From assembly GCA_973895155.1 (NCBI GenBank), contig OZ316894.1:2480001-2544000 (forward strand): 64,000 bases of DNA. The letters run 5' to 3'. The notes under the pieces were generated by a model that ran no database searches, was not told the origin of the DNA, and saw only the letters and a list, made by a program, of their open reading frames with translations. Positions 46,219 to 59,033 of this stretch are shown here, in pieces. Position 1 is the first letter of the stretch. Each line of letters opens with the position of its first letter. Position numbers and translations under genes: made by a program. The DNA is from Marsupella aquatica. Its lineage: Eukaryota; Marchantiophyta.

Positions 46219-49049
46219 ATGGCGACTCAAATGCTTTGCACTTGCATTAGAGCGGAATCATTGCGTTGGAATGGGTTGGGGGCCTCGTCATTGAAGAAAT
46301 CCGGGTTGACCTCACGGACCTTGAAATGGCAGCCTCGGCACTCACGGCGTTTCTCCGGAACGTCAGCTGCCCTGGAAAGCGAAGGGTTCACTGGAGGGGA
46401 GTCCTCGTCGTTCAAGTCTCCAAGGTGCGTCGTGAGTGTGGACTGTCTAGTTGGGTCAGCAATCATGGATTAGTCAAGTGAGAAGGTTGGAATTAGATCT
46501 GTGAGGTAGCAGAGCAATTCTTTCGCGTTTTTGCCATAGAACCCCTGTGAGTTTGGGACTCTCAGGAGAGAATGTATGATAAAGTGAGTGAATCAATGGA
46601 TGGGTGAACGAATTTGAAGTACACCAGAGCCCAATTAAATGGACCTTGGAAGTAGACCTGTGAGGTAGCGGAGCAATTCGTTTAACCATAGAACGCCTGT
46701 CAGTTCGAGACTCTCAGGAGTGAATGTACGAAGAATGAATGAATGAATTTGAAGTGTAGGGGACCCAATTAAATCGCCATGGGACCAATACTTATGAATG
46801 TTGCCGAATCCAAAGACTAATTATTCCACGGAAAGCAGGGTAGCGAAAAGGGTTGGGCTGGTTTGTAGGCGATACAGAGAGATGGATTTTTTAACATAGT
46901 TTGTTTCCAGCACACGAAGACTCTCCTCAATTCTGTGTGGATGTGGGCAGTGCGGACGACCCCTACGGCGATGGCACGTTTTGCATAATTGAAGGTCGGG
47001 ACACATTGTTGGATTTCGCACCGATGCAACTTCAGGAAATTCGTGAGCACACCAACACGAGGCGTAATAAAATATTTTTGTTAATGGAAGAGGTATTCTG
47101 CTGGATCTCCGGACTGCTAAGGCTCTTAAAGCTGTGAACTAGATTACCTCTGCAGACCATTAGGTTAGAGGAATATGCTGTTGTGATGTTGATCAATCAA
47201 TCCTCGCTCTTTGATTCCAAACTGGGTAATCCGTTATTCTCTTCGTAGGTATCTCCCCCAGAAGTAAAGGTGGCTTACTTCCTACAACCTAACAATACTG
47301 CAGGTGAGGAGGTTACGAATTCAGCAGCGGGTCAAAGCTGTCGATCAAAGTTTGCCACTGGACGATGAGGCTGAGGATATTCCATCGTTTCCATCTGTCA
47401 TCCCCTTCTTGCCGCCTCTGGTAAGAATTTAGTCCTACTATGTCAGCACATGCGTTTGCTGTACGTTGAAGGCAGTAGCACAACAGTATAAAGTGAATAG
47501 TTTTCAGGTATATTTATTTAACGAACTTGAGAGGAAGGTATGGGAAAGAACACTTCATTCTTTGAAGTCCTGAATGACCTAAATTTGGAGAATGTCCACA
47601 GGAGAGGATTTCTGATCTGTTTCCTTGTTTTTGGGCCATCAGACAACACACACCTTGAAGAATTACTACGTAACGTGCTTCTCGCTCATTTCGGGCATCA
47701 TGCTCTTCGCAGGATTGTTGGCTCCCGCGGTAAGTTACAGGGCGATTCTACTATCGGATATATATACCTGCATTGCTTTTCCTGGGCTTGTCTGAGATCG
47801 AAGTGTAAATATCTCTCTGATGGCAACCAATCCATAATATGTTCATTGATAGTTTTGTTAGTTTTAAGTTTTCCTGGGTTCCAACAAGCCGTCTGACTGT
47901 TGATAACAATATTGGGGCGATTGTGTGGGTCCGTCAAATGTATGTTTTGACACCAGCTGGAGCTGAGGCTTGGAATCGGTGGCACTGTCTACTCGGACTT
48001 CATTCGTAATATGCATTTGCCCCAACAACTGAGGTATGTGCCCAACTAACAACCCAAGGTGCAATTTTGGTGCCTCGGCCCTAAGATGTGAAATATAAAA
48101 TTTACAGGTCCCCTATAACTGGAAAGAGCCAATCTGGTCAGGAGATGTGAACTAAGATTCATAACCAGCATAACTTCGTCTCAGGCGGGCACGACTCTAG
48201 ACATAAGCTTTTGCTGCATGTTCACAAGAGGTATGAGAAAGTAATAATTGCATTTGTCTTCTTGCAGTCAAGTGGACCCTATTGTAGCTTCCTTCTCAGG
48301 TGGCGCAGTTGGGGTCATATCGGCTTTAATGCTTGTTGAGCTTAACAATGTCAAACAACAAGAACACAAGCGTTGCACGTACTGCCATGGAACTGGTATG
48401 ATGGTCCTTGTATCATTTTATGCTGTCTCATTTTTCTCACATAACAAAAACCAGCTCTGTGAAGCCATGTAGTTAACCTCTGTGAGGTGAAAATTGATCT
48501 TCGCTGGCCATACACTGGAATTAGGCAGGGTTTAGTGCTTCTGATTCTTGGGACATTTCTTGCAGGATACCTGGCTTGTGCTAGGTGTTCAGGGTCTGGA
48601 ACACTTATATCGAAAGAGTCACTAGTATCTACTGGTGGTGGCACCAAAACTATGTCAAAATCAACGTCTACAAAATGCAGTAACTGTGCCGGGGCGGCTA
48701 AGGTGATTATGGCATTGCATTTGCATCGGATCTAGCTTTTGGTGCCTTTTTTGCTTGAGTTTTCTGAGCTTAAGTTGCAGCATCATGTCACTCTCTTTCA
48801 AAGCAAGTGTACACTGTTTATTTTGAATCCATATACAAAGCAGATTGAGACTTGGTACGCCTGGACTTGTGGAAATCTGCATCAATATGTGGCTAACTTC
48901 AAACCTACTTACGGAGTAGTTTTGGGCAAGTACATTGGTGTCTGAACCTGGAATCCATATTTTTGCAGGTTATGTGCCCCACTTGTCTCTGCACAGGGAT
49001 GGCTCTGGCCAGTGAGCATGATCCTCGAATTGACCCCTTTTCCATTTGA
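46219..49049 (+). CDS. OR: ORANGE protein, DnaJ-type zinc-finger plastid protein (8 exons)
   Basis: ORANGE stabilises phytoene synthase and promotes carotenoid accumulation and chromoplast formation; it acts in plastid membranes. Exons: 46219-46424, 46900-47092, 47304-47420, 47643-47729, 47957-48033, 48268-48395, 48566-48702, 48969-49049, totalling 1026 bases (341 residues), all GT-AG and in phase. Residues 1 to about 55 are Ser/Arg-rich and suit a transit peptide. FCIIEG starts the conserved domain. The Arg pair in TRRNKIF (123-124) includes the position changed to His in the melon 'golden' allele; here it is Arg. Two membrane spans follow (about 180-198 and 232-252), then four Cys pairs: CTYCHGTG (263-270), CARCSGSG (274-281), CSNCAGAA (307-314) and CPTCLCTG (318-325). 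The end ASEHDPRIDPF is family-specific. The acceptor of exon 2 (46899) was chosen because it alone keeps phase with the exon 1 donor; TTTCCAG at 46910 is an alternative. Confidence 0.92.
46499..46780 (+). repeat. tandem duplication inside ORANGE intron 1
   Basis: Two diverged copies about 159 bases apart, both with CTGTGAGGTAGC(A/G)GAGCAATTC, GACTCTCAGGAG and CCCAATTAAAT. They occupy most of the 475-base first intron. Confidence 0.85.
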
Positions 49050-50604
49050 AGGATTTTCTCAAACAAGATTGATTGCAGCAATGTGAAAGACTGAAAAACC
49101 CTTCCCATAGATATGCCTCGTTTATGCTTCTCAGCTGGAAACGAACAGGAATACGAACACGAACTTGTACTCTTTAATCTAGGAAAACGCTTGCATGGAG
49201 TGAGATCGGTGTATCTTTTTGTGTACTTTAATGCCAAGCTTATTCCATGATTTAGCATTTGATTATGAATTGATCCCAGTTACTACTGGAAATTATTTAG
49301 CTAATCACATTTAATTGTCCCTTCCACAGAGACGATACCAAAGGTTTAGGAAAATAGTCTTGAGGTGGAGATCGGACTTATTTTCACCTGGTTGTTATTG
49401 AAGGGATACCACTATGGATTGTAGATGTGCGCTTGGAAATAGCTTTTCTTGCCTAATTGTGAGGGTAGTCCCATTTTGTATCTGATGATCTTTGGACGTT
49501 TGGAGCTACTTTCCCTTGGCTTGCAGTGAATGAAAATTACAACACAACCCTTTTTTGGGGCCCATCTGCACGTGTCCGCAACCACAGTAAAGTTCATCGT
49601 TTTAGCGATATTGCGCTCCCCCCTTCTGTGATATATGATGACAGTTGACGACAGTGACCCTGGTGTCCATAGTCAGGCCTCGTTTATGGCTCCCACCCCT
49701 AACTCTGGAAGAACCTTTCCAACTTGCATATGTTTTTATCATGGCCTCCGGTTGGAAGTTTCGAACAGAAGTTTGCCAGCCTTTCTGTAATTTCAATTGA
49801 ACCATGAAATGTGGAGAAGAAGGTTATTGCGTATCAGAAAACTTCGGATTGTTGACTTAGTGTGGATATTTGTTTGGGTGTCTTCAAATACTCCCGCAAC
49901 ATGATTGTTTAATAGTTCGGAGAACAGATGTCTAGAGCTTTACTCCTGAAATACGAGCAGCTTAGTTCTTCAACATTATCAGGGTTTTTTATCATCCTCC
50001 AAGACTTTCTTCAAGGCGGGTCTCCAATATTTACTCAGGAAAGGTGGAAAGTTTTTATAGAGGATGAACTCTGGATGTGAATCTTTCGTGTGGAATATTG
50101 TAGATGGTATCCGAGTTTTGCAGGACATAGTGGTCCGGAATTTAGACATTCAATAGCTGCATTGATTCGCTATTCAACCGACCATTTCGTATCAAAGTGA
50201 TTACGAGGTCAGCTAAATGGTTCAGCAACTACACCGAAGATCTAGAGGAACCAGTCTGAGATTCCTGTCAATGACAAAAATTATCCTGGCTTCTGTTAGC
50301 ATCCACTGTTGCACTGTTGCCACTACATGTCATAAGAATGAACGATATGTTGCATTACTCTTTGAACCTTACATGTCAGAAATATTAACGATTGACATAC
50401 TCACTATTCTTTGAACCCTCCACTGGTAATCAACGTAGTACTTCAAGACTCGAGTACTTACCACTTAAAAAAATGTCCAACACAAATGATCGGAGTTATC
50501 TTATTAACTTGGATCAAGAAGACATTCCATACCTTACCATCTCTGTAAAGACACGATGCTGGACTACGGGTTTCCTCAATTGAACTAGCTGCTGATGCTA
50601 GCCT
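49050..50604. other. 3' flank of ORANGE, gene-free
   Basis: The 3' untranslated region presumably lies in the first few hundred bases. No other feature is recognised. Confidence 0.5.
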
Positions 50605-50862
50605 GCTCCTGGATCGATGGTCATGGTTCTGCCTGGAATCTTGAGAGATGAGCGCACCATCACATGCAGCCGACCTTGATGAAGCCCAATGAAGACTGAC
50701 AACCAAATTCTGTTCGTGACGGGGACTATCAATCAACTCCTGGGTCGATGATCATGGTCCTGTCTGGTAGTCTCGAGAGATGAGCGCGTCATCACAGTCA
50801 TCCACCTCGATGAAGCCCCTGAAGACTGACAACCAATTTCTGTTTGTGACGGGGACTATGGT
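50605..50862. repeat. 130-bp tandem duplication
   Basis: Two copies starting CTGG(A/G)TCGATG(G/A)TCATGG and ending TGACGGGGACTATG, about 130 bases apart. Shared GAGAGATGAGCGC and TGAAGACTGACAACCAA phrases leave no doubt about common origin. Confidence 0.85.
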
Positions 50863-53504
50863 AGGGATCCACTGTAAGGATGGGGTTCTTGCACTAGTGA
50901 AAGGGTAGGAATTTTTGTCTCCTGGTGACGAGGACCCCAATGGCAGTAATGTGTTGGATCGGGATCTGGGAAAAGATGGAGAGGAATGAGGTCATGAAAC
51001 GGTAATTTTCGAGTGAATGCTGATCAGCATTGCGTATGTATATGCTCCTGGCCTCGGTTTTCCTGTTGGCAGGTTAGCGAAGGTGTCTTTGTCGGCCCCG
51101 AGTTGTGAGCTGGAGTCGGAGATTCTACCGACAACGCATGGAGCCAATCACTGTCGAACGACGTAATCACGGAATCCTCCTCGGATGAACCCCCAGTCGA
51201 TCATCCGACACCTTCGAGTAAACCATCAGGACATCTCTGTCTGCCCAAGCTTGCGAGCTGGACGGCGATTATTTTTAACTATTGAGCGACTCCGGGGACG
51301 CCCCATTCTCCTCGGACGAACCTTATCGGACCCCTGCACAGACAGTGGCGAACCACAGAATTTACAGGTGCTGTTTGAACCGTATACGCGAAAATGTACC
51401 GCTCCTCAACTTTCTATTGCTAAAACAGACGACTTATTGAAGAAATCTCTCGAGGCAAAAAACCAAGAAAAACAGAGGTACATTATTAGTGAACGCTTGG
51501 GGAGAACACATGATGCACAAGCTGTCCTGCAGCACTTGTGGGAATAGCTACCTTAAAGTCTACCAGGGACAAGTCCAGTAAGTTGGTAGCAGCTGTGAGA
51601 ATAGCTACAGGACCTAAAAGTTAAGAGGAAGAATTGATGTCCAGTTGGTTTCTAATTTCTATCTCATCTTTTCTTCAAATAAGGTTGTCTCGGACATGGG
51701 ACCTGCCTTAAAAATTGCAATGAGTAAGCAGAGGCTTGATTTCTTGATTTGATACCTGGACCTGCTTCTTTCCAAACGCAGCATGGCCCTTGGACCAGAA
51801 TTTTCAATTCGGCCCTACGTACGTTTTCGAAGTGCAGGGGCTTTGCTTTTCAGGGAAGACTGATCGGACGTTGAATGTAGACAATACTACACTATACTGC
51901 CGGCTTTGACGAAGGACTGATACTTGAAACGAAATCTAGGGTTTGGCCTCTACATTATTTGCACATAAGCAGGAGCGGCACTCTCAAAGTGGATTTGGCT
52001 GTGAGAGATTGGTCAAAGAAATACGATTGCAAGACAGCGACCTCCCTCAGTAGACCTCAAATCTATCGTTTTGACGAAGGACTTCTAGTTTTACTTGGAA
52101 AGATATTCTAAATTCTTAAATCCACTTCATAGGTTTTTCCTTTCTCTTTGCTCTAATGTCGTATTTGGCAGAAAGACTTTCGTCCAGGCAGGTTCTTTGA
52201 CTTCGATCTTCATGATTTGTACAGCATCAGGAGCTACCTACTCAAAGCCTCTGCCAAGTGCCAAACTCTACAGTAGTGACTTTGCACATCCTTGAAATGG
52301 ACACCGAGGTCAGTAAAAAATGTCCAACAGCATTAGCTAGCAAGGGCACAAATTCTAGCGCAGATGATCAAATTTCAATGTGGGACAGCAGCACTGATTC
52401 TCAGAGCGTACTGAGCTGGTCGGAAGCTCGTCATGCTACAGTGGGTAGTAGCAAATTCCATCGATTCACCTCATTGAATCGAGAGCAGCGCTCGACCCAG
52501 TGACAGAATCACAAGGGGGGCCTAAATATTGCATCGATAGACTGATAGCTTCGACTGCACATTCGACTTCTGTCGATTGACTGGAGTGGAGACTTCTACT
52601 CTTCGTAATGCGCGAACCTAGGAACCCAATACGCGAATGGCGCGTGGCCACTGGAGGTCACGGATCGCGCATGACTGCGGCTGCGTCGTCGTCGTGCATG
52701 GCGTTGGATTGAACGAAAGCAGCAGACACGTACGGTGGGAGATGCAACAGGTTGTTGAGGGCCAAAGCCCAAATGTGTGGGGGGGACAAGATTATTGATG
52801 CGCGTTCCAAGGTTATGTATACATTTATTCCTGCATAGAATAACTATTGGAAATCTGTTTCGTCCCTGAGAAAAAAAATGTTTAGGCCATTGGGCCAACA
52901 AACAAACTCCGAAAAAAAAACATTATGTGAAAATTGTAGTAATCTTTCTGGCATGTTAAACAAACACTGACTTAAACACTGATTTATCAGTGTTGTCGGA
53001 GGACTGAAATCTACAGACACTGTTTAGGCTGTTGGGCTACGAGACATAAGAGTAATAAGGTTTTGTGGGGCCTGCACTAAAATGATATTCCCTGTAGTAT
53101 TTGGGTGTCTCAAAACTCTCGAGTTGCTGGTTCAGGGTTAGTCCCATAACTTAGGTTTTGAGACCAAGTTATCAATTTAAAAAATTGAGGGTAGGCAGCA
53201 TTGACAGGCCTACACGCCCCATGAGGCACAGGTTATGGTCTCACCTCAGTCTCAAAACATATTCCTTTTCCTTCGACTTGGTAAGCTGCCCCCGAATGCA
53301 GTACGATTGTGTGTCAGGCCCAAAGCCCATCTAACTTCAACGTTCATTGCAACTTTTGGGATTACCATACTACACTAGTGGTTTGCACCTAGATTTTATC
53401 TATACTTCTAGACCACCTCGAACATTCAAACTCTGGCTCCTTCATCTAAAGGATTTGCACTTGTTGAACAATATTTCAAAAGATATTTGGTTTGAAGTTT
53501 ATCT
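50863..53504. other. gene-free DNA
   Basis: Short frames only. CTCCTCGGA(T/C)GAAC occurs twice (near 51177 and 51310). A GGCTCCTTCATCTAAAGGAT phrase near 53435 matches the family at 9285. Confidence 0.45.
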
Positions 53505-53729
53505 TTATAACAAGAAGTGACCCATCACAAGTGACACTCGTCCTGTAACGCCACCCTTAGCTAGGACCTCCTGGCTACACTTGGGGCACTCACCTGTAAA
53601 GCCATCCTTGTCTAGGACCTCCTGGCCGCACCTGGGGCACTCATCTCCTTTGCCTGAGGGCACAAACCCCAAAAACTCCTCATAAGCGGGCAGGGTTCCG
53701 TGCCCAGGGTTTGGGAAGGAACCCTGCAT
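53505..53729 (-). CDS. small ORF with two CxxC repeats (74 aa), doubtful gene
   Basis: The predicted peptide contains a 17-residue unit twice in succession, ECPRCGQEVLDKDGFTG and then ECPKCSQEVLAKGGVTG. Each has a CPxC pair, so a zinc ribbon could form. The DNA under it is a 51-bp tandem repeat, which by itself can generate such a peptide. The ends of the peptide show no further domain. There is no neighbouring gene on this strand. It may be real, a fragment, or a by-product of the repeat. Confidence 0.2.
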   Translation of the reverse strand: MQGSFPNPGHGTLPAYEEFLGFVPSGKGDECPRCGQEVLDKDGFTGECPKCSQEVLAKGGVTGRVSLVMGHFLL

Positions 53730-53810
53730 TTATGGCGCACTGGCTAGCAAAATATTTTTATGGTCACGTTATGTTACATCGTTGTCCAGTCAACTCTGGA
53801 CCTGTGATTT

Positions 53811-54066
53811 GGTGAATAATCATTAAAACTGTCTTTGTAGCAACCATTTTGGTGAATATTCACTACAACTGTTGAAATTTTTTGGTGAATAATTACTAAT
53901 ACTGTTGAAAAAACCTCTTTTGTAGCCCATTTTGGTGAATATTCACTAAAACTGTTGAAATTGATATTGGTGAATAATCACTACAACTGTTGTTAAACCT
54001 CTTTGCAGCAGCCATTTTGGTGAGTATTCACTAAAACTGTTGAAAGACCTCTGTGTAGCAACCCAC
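53811..54066 (+). repeat. minisatellite of TTTTGGTGAATATTCACTA units
   Basis: Six degenerate units of about 31 bases, TTTTGGTGAATA(A/T)TCACTA followed by AAACTGTTGAAA, some separated by an ACCTCTTTGTAGC spacer. TGAATATTCA is itself palindromic. Confidence 0.85.
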
Positions 54067-54349
54067 TTCACCGGGGAGGAATGTTTCTAAGGGTAAAGCC
54101 ATGGGCGACAAAGGCCGGAAATGCTCCCTTGACCAGCCACAAACGAATTGGGGGCCACCCACTTCCTCCTCTCCCTGTTTCTTGGAGAAAGGATGACAAG
54201 GACAAAGCGGGCTCGAGGGCCCCGGGACTCCATTCTGCCTACAACGGTCGGGAGGGACTGGACAAGACAGATGACATTGGGGTTTCAGTTGGTGTCAAGT
54301 AGAGGATTTGGGGGCATGCCCACTGGACGACGACAGCATACCTCTCGTG

Positions 54350-54800
54350 CCCAAATCATTGTGTTAAGAAAATCATTTTTGTTGTAGTTGTGGGCGAGAA
54401 AGAGCACGCTGAATTGGTGAGGATTGGAGTGGCTTAGGCAATGAGTAGGTGGTACTGTGAATGAGTTCGCTGCAACCAAGTCCTTCGAGAGCACACTGCC
54501 CAAGTCATTGTGTAAGAACAGCATTTTTGTTGTAGTTGTGGGCGAGAAAGAGCACGCTGAATTGGTGAGGATTGTTAGAGTGGCTTAGGCAATGAGTAGG
54601 TGGTACTGTGAATGAGTTCGCTGCAACCAAGTCCTTCGAGAGCACACTGCCCAAATCATTGTGCAAGAACAGCATTTTTGTTGTAGTTGTGGGCGAGAAA
54701 GGCACGCTGAATTGGTGAGGATTGTTAGAGTGGCTTAGGCAATGAGTAGGCGGTACTGTGAATGAGTTCGCTGCAACCAAGTCCTTCGAGAGCACACTGC
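54350..54800 (+). repeat. three-copy tandem array, about 150-bp unit
   Basis: Three consecutive, almost identical copies containing TTTTGTTGTAGTTGTGGGCG, GGCTTAGGCAATGAGTAGG and CAACCAAGTCCTTCGAGAGC. Starts of the same phrase are 148 and 151 bases apart (54374, 54522, 54673). The antisense frame reads through two copies and gives a repetitive peptide that I do not count as a gene. Confidence 0.95.
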
Positions 54801-57339
54801 ATTAATTCCTGTAGCACGCGTTGAGCACATAATTCGCTTGTGATTTCATGCTCATTGTAACTGCTGCACGAGGATGCAATGACAACAGAGGAAAGGAGAT
54901 GATGACTGCAGGAGAACCTACTAAATGAGCTATGATTGTGCCAATCGCTCGTACTGGGCTGAGCATTGATCGAAGGGAAAGAACTATACCCTGAGGGAAT
55001 GAACGGTGGATATTGGAACCGTTCTCAGGATGAGTTTGGGAGACGCTGAATCGCTGTAGCAATATGTAGGGATATCGGGCAAACTCCGAGCATTCATTAA
55101 TAATGACGACGTGCATATTTCCGCTCCCAATTACGCGGCAGAAATAAAAAGTATATGAAACCTTGGACAGAATTCCCCTCAAGAAATGAATAGACGACGA
55201 CAAAATCGGCACAGCGTGGACGATGGTTTGTTTGAACTCTAACCAAAGACCAATTCAGGCAATCCTAGCCCATGACATGGAACGAAGCCGTGAACAGAAA
55301 AGCTCCCGCATGTGCGAAGACAAGTGAATTCACGTCGTGGTGTATACCTCCCTCCAAACCGCAAGCTTTTTCTCGGTTCAGGCTAAGGAAAAACAAGACG
55401 TGTGCCGGGTTTACATGATCCCCGGACGACTGTAGAAAGGCCTAAATAGACGACGATGGTTGATCCCCATCGTGCAGCGCCAGAACCCAGTACTACCAAT
55501 ATTGGTGAGCACGGGAACACGTGACATAAGGAAGACCAAACCATTTGGCCCTTAAAAAAGGGGGAGGCAAAGGCAAGTCACATATGAACAGTGACCACCA
55601 TTAAAGAAGACTATTCGACATTCGAGAGGTGGACAAGTGAGAGAGTATACTGTTGGTTGGAGAATCCAAGGTTCAGATCAAAAACCAGGATAGAAAGAGA
55701 AAGAAGCATGAAATAGACCAACAAAAAGTGCCGTACCCATGTGTTTCAAGAGTCACAGTACTGTCAATCAACTTCAGCTAACTTTGTTGAAGGTTGGGCC
55801 ATTCACCTTTTTTTTAATGGCCGACGTGTAAAGCAATTGAGTTAGGCTTGCAACAAACTTTTCCGTTTCTAGATTCACACGTGGTGCCGTTTCTCTTTCT
55901 AACTCGAGCTTTGATTCTACTTAAATCATCATTCTTCAATCTATACAATTGCGCAACTTTCCCATCGCTCTGTTTTCCAGTTCCTCGGTCCTTGTCCTCA
56001 ATCCCATCTGCCCTAATGCACATAACCACGGTCGCCATCCACAACAACCACCCACGAAATGGAAACGACGAACTGAATCGATCGACGGGAAGCGCATTCA
56101 CTCCAGCTATGATCCATCCTGTCGCTGCCTGCTATCCTTCCAGATGTCTCGACGACACACTCAAACAATCCACGACTCATGCCCGACCTATACACTTCTT
56201 TTCTACGTCATATCTTTACAGACGACACCGACTCCCGCGAGTGTTGTGATAAGTAGCCGAAGATCAGAAACCAACGAACCATCAGGAGATATGTACCTTC
56301 TTTTCCGCTATATGCTCCTATAAATGGACCAGCTCTTCCTCAAGGATGACAACATTCCTCCGCTACCTGGCCGATAATGAATCCCGGCCCGAGGATGGGG
56401 GTGGGCATATCTTCTCGGACTCTCCATTTCTTCTCCCAATCCGAGAGGGGCACGTCTCATCACCTCTCCGGAGGTGACCATACAGAACAACAGCGCGACA
56501 GTCATCCCAGTATCCCATTCCATAGACGTGCCAGCCTGGCTGGTTGGCAAGTCAATGGAAGATGAATGACACCTGAGAAAGAGAAAGTCCTTCGTCCCTG
56601 CTAATCTTCTTGACATTCCTCGGTCTTGCTGTCCCATCAGCGTGCCATTAATCAGGAAGAATGACCAAATATGATTGTATGATATACGGCTTTCCAATAC
56701 TTTCAATTCGTTCTCCGCGGACGAGGCTCGTGCCCGCTTGTTTCTCGATTCAATCCACAAGCGAAGAGGTGGGTGCAATTTCTCCCATCGTCAGCACTTC
56801 GCTGCGAGTCCCTCCCACTACCTCGATTGACGTGTCCCATTACTCTAACCACTCCATGAAATCATCGCAATAGACAAAAACCCCATACATGGCTTGCATC
56901 CTTCCCTTCTTTCATGACCAAATGTGTAATTGCTTGGATATGTATGTACATCCGGGAATGACGTCCCGTCCTCGTCAGACACGAGGCACATTCCATTTTA
57001 GAGTCACACTGCGGGCATGAGTCCTTCGCTTCTCCCTCCTGCTCAAACTAATCGTGCTTCAGTTCATTCCGGTCCCAGTCCAAGCACCACCGCCGCATTT
57101 CCACTACCCTCGCTTTAACTGTTGACTGCTATCTGATTAGTGAGCCGTAATCGTGATGATGATGAAATAGGAAAGCCTATCGATTTCGGGGCAGCTGCTA
57201 AACCGCTGATTGGCTGGAAGTCATCCGTGCGTTCCATTGAAACGAACAGTTCTTCCAAGCTCGCTCGGTGGTGATGACTCCACCACCCCACTCTAGTGTC
57301 AAGAGCTTCCCTCCTAGACAGGGAACTCAACAACAAACA
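54801..57339. other. region downstream of the ABHD17-like gene, no supported gene
   Basis: Overlapping frames of 60-156 codons occur on both strands in GC-balanced DNA, but none carries a recognisable motif. Part of it could be 3' untranslated sequence of the minus-strand hydrolase gene. A 73-codon minus-strand frame at 57115-57336 is in the same phase as that gene. Confidence 0.4.
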
Positions 57340-58125
57340 CTATAATGAAGATATGAACTTACGCAGGTGGCGAATGTACTCCGGGTAAAGCTCCAGATTG
57401 CAGTGGCCACCTCCTTTCAACCAAAGGGGATCATACTTCTTCTCGGATAAATCCCATAACTGCTTCCCGTGGGACCAGTCCACCACCTCATCGGACGTCC
57501 CGTGCATGACCAGCACGGGGCATTTCACCTGTCCAATCTTGTCAATATTTTTGTAGATGTCGAACCAGTACGTCCGTTTCACTGGGTACATAACTCGCAA
57601 GCCAGAGAGGATAGGGCTATGCAATATCACAGCACGCAAGCGCGGTTTATGAACAGCGAGATCTAAAGTCGGGCCGCTCCCAACCGATTGTCCATAAAGC
57701 ACAACATCTTCCTGCTTTGTACCATAGTCTTTCTCGAGACAGTCATACGCGGCCTCGATGTCTGCGTACGTGTTGGCCTCGCTTGGCTTTCCGGTCGACG
57801 CCCCATAGCCAGCGTAGTCATAGCCGAGGACGTTCACTCTAAGGTGTGCGCTGAGTTCCACGAAAAGCTCATGCATCTGCCCCAAATCAGCTGCATTCCC
57901 GTGCGAATAAAGGAGAGTAAGTTTGGCTGTGCTGCACCGGACATAAAGTGCAACAATTTCTTGCCCTCTCCTGGTTTTCAGCCACTTCACGTCCACATTA
58001 TCCCTCAGCGGAACGTCTGGAAGACTCAGCCTCCCCGTGAGGTCATCTTTCACTATCTTGTACGAGGGTGGTGTGGGAGGGAAGAACGCAAATTTCGCTG
58101 CAACGTGTGAAGTCACCGCTCCCAT
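57340..58125 (-). CDS. ABHD17-like alpha/beta hydrolase (261 aa)
   Basis: A serine hydrolase of the ABHD17 group; animal members remove palmitate from membrane proteins, and plants have a family of close homologues with little characterised substrate data. The single open frame starts MGAVTS, which fits an N-myristoylation signal (Gly2, Ser6), and FFPPTPPSY follows as in other plant members. The oxyanion-strand motif [12 protein letters not shown] is at 73-84. The nucleophile elbow is GQSVGSG with Ser147, and the acid is Asp212 in [13 protein letters not shown]. The base is His241 in KGGGHCNLE. All triad residues are present. The protein stops soon after [12 protein letters not shown], where many plant homologues continue with a variable tail. 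The codons CTG C|GTAAGT there form a good splice donor, so a spliced longer form is possible. Confidence 0.9.
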   Translation of the reverse strand: MGAVTSHVAAKFAFFPPTPPSYKIVKDDLTGRLSLPDVPLRDNVDVKWLKTRRGQEIVALYVRCSTAKLTLLYSHGNAADLGQMHELFVELSAHLRVNVLGYDYAGYGASTGKPSEANTYADIEAAYDCLEKDYGTKQEDVVLYGQSVGSGPTLDLAVHKPRLRAVILHSPILSGLRVMYPVKRTYWFDIYKNIDKIGQVKCPVLVMHGTSDEVVDWSHGKQLWDLSEKKYDPLWLKGGGHCNLELYPEYIRHLRKFISSL

Positions 58126-59000
58126 CGATTTAACCCCTTCCTCCTCTCCTGATCAATACTGAACACTGCGCACCTTATTTTCCCCTCCTGATCACCGCGG
58201 CTCCCCTTCCACCTGCTTGTTGGTCGCAAAACATGTGCCTCCTAGGCAAGCCACCCCTCCAACGGAATTATAATCAGAACCTCCCTCGTGCAAGTTTGGC
58301 CTTTCAGCCAGCCTGGGACCTTCTTAACAACCGTACTCAGTGATAGAGCTCCATAACCTTCAACTCACAAGACCATCATCATCCAACCCTGCGTATAATT
58401 TGCCTGGGTAAAGCTGCTGGTTGAAGCCGCTCGTCGCATGCACTCCAGAATCCACAGTACAACTTCCGGAAGAGAATCCTTCCAGGGCAGTGCCAAGAAC
58501 CAAATAACCAATACGAACTACTCGGCCATCATTATCACCTCTCGGCCGCGATCCGCTGCCCTTTGTATGATACTTCTCCAAGCCAACGAACGCTCCAGAG
58601 TCTCGAGCATAATTATTCTCCTAGTACAAAGCGCGACTGGACAGCAGATAAAAACGAAATTCAAAATTTGAGGAAACAGGACCCCCATCGCACAACCCGA
58701 AAGACATATTCACACATCTCCGCCTCCATAAACTAAACCGCTTCCCGCACAAAGACCCGATAATCCGTCACAATAACTCGGAGAGAAACTCTAACGTCCT
58801 ATCCGTTCATAAAAAGAAAAGGAAAAACATTGAAACCGAAACCAAACCAAACCAAACTTCCAATCAGAGACCATACGAGATATCCCAGAAAGACACCAAA
58901 TCGACCCCGGGACGAAGAACCACCCACCAATCGAGGATGTTTTCGCAATCTACGCCACGCCTCTCCTCCCCGGCACCATCGATCAATCCGCGCAATCCGC

Positions 59001-59033
<33 letters not shown>

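Noticed and set aside
54505-54795. 96-codon repetitive antisense peptide
   Set aside because: It is a translation of the 150-bp tandem array, and its repeats follow the DNA unit.
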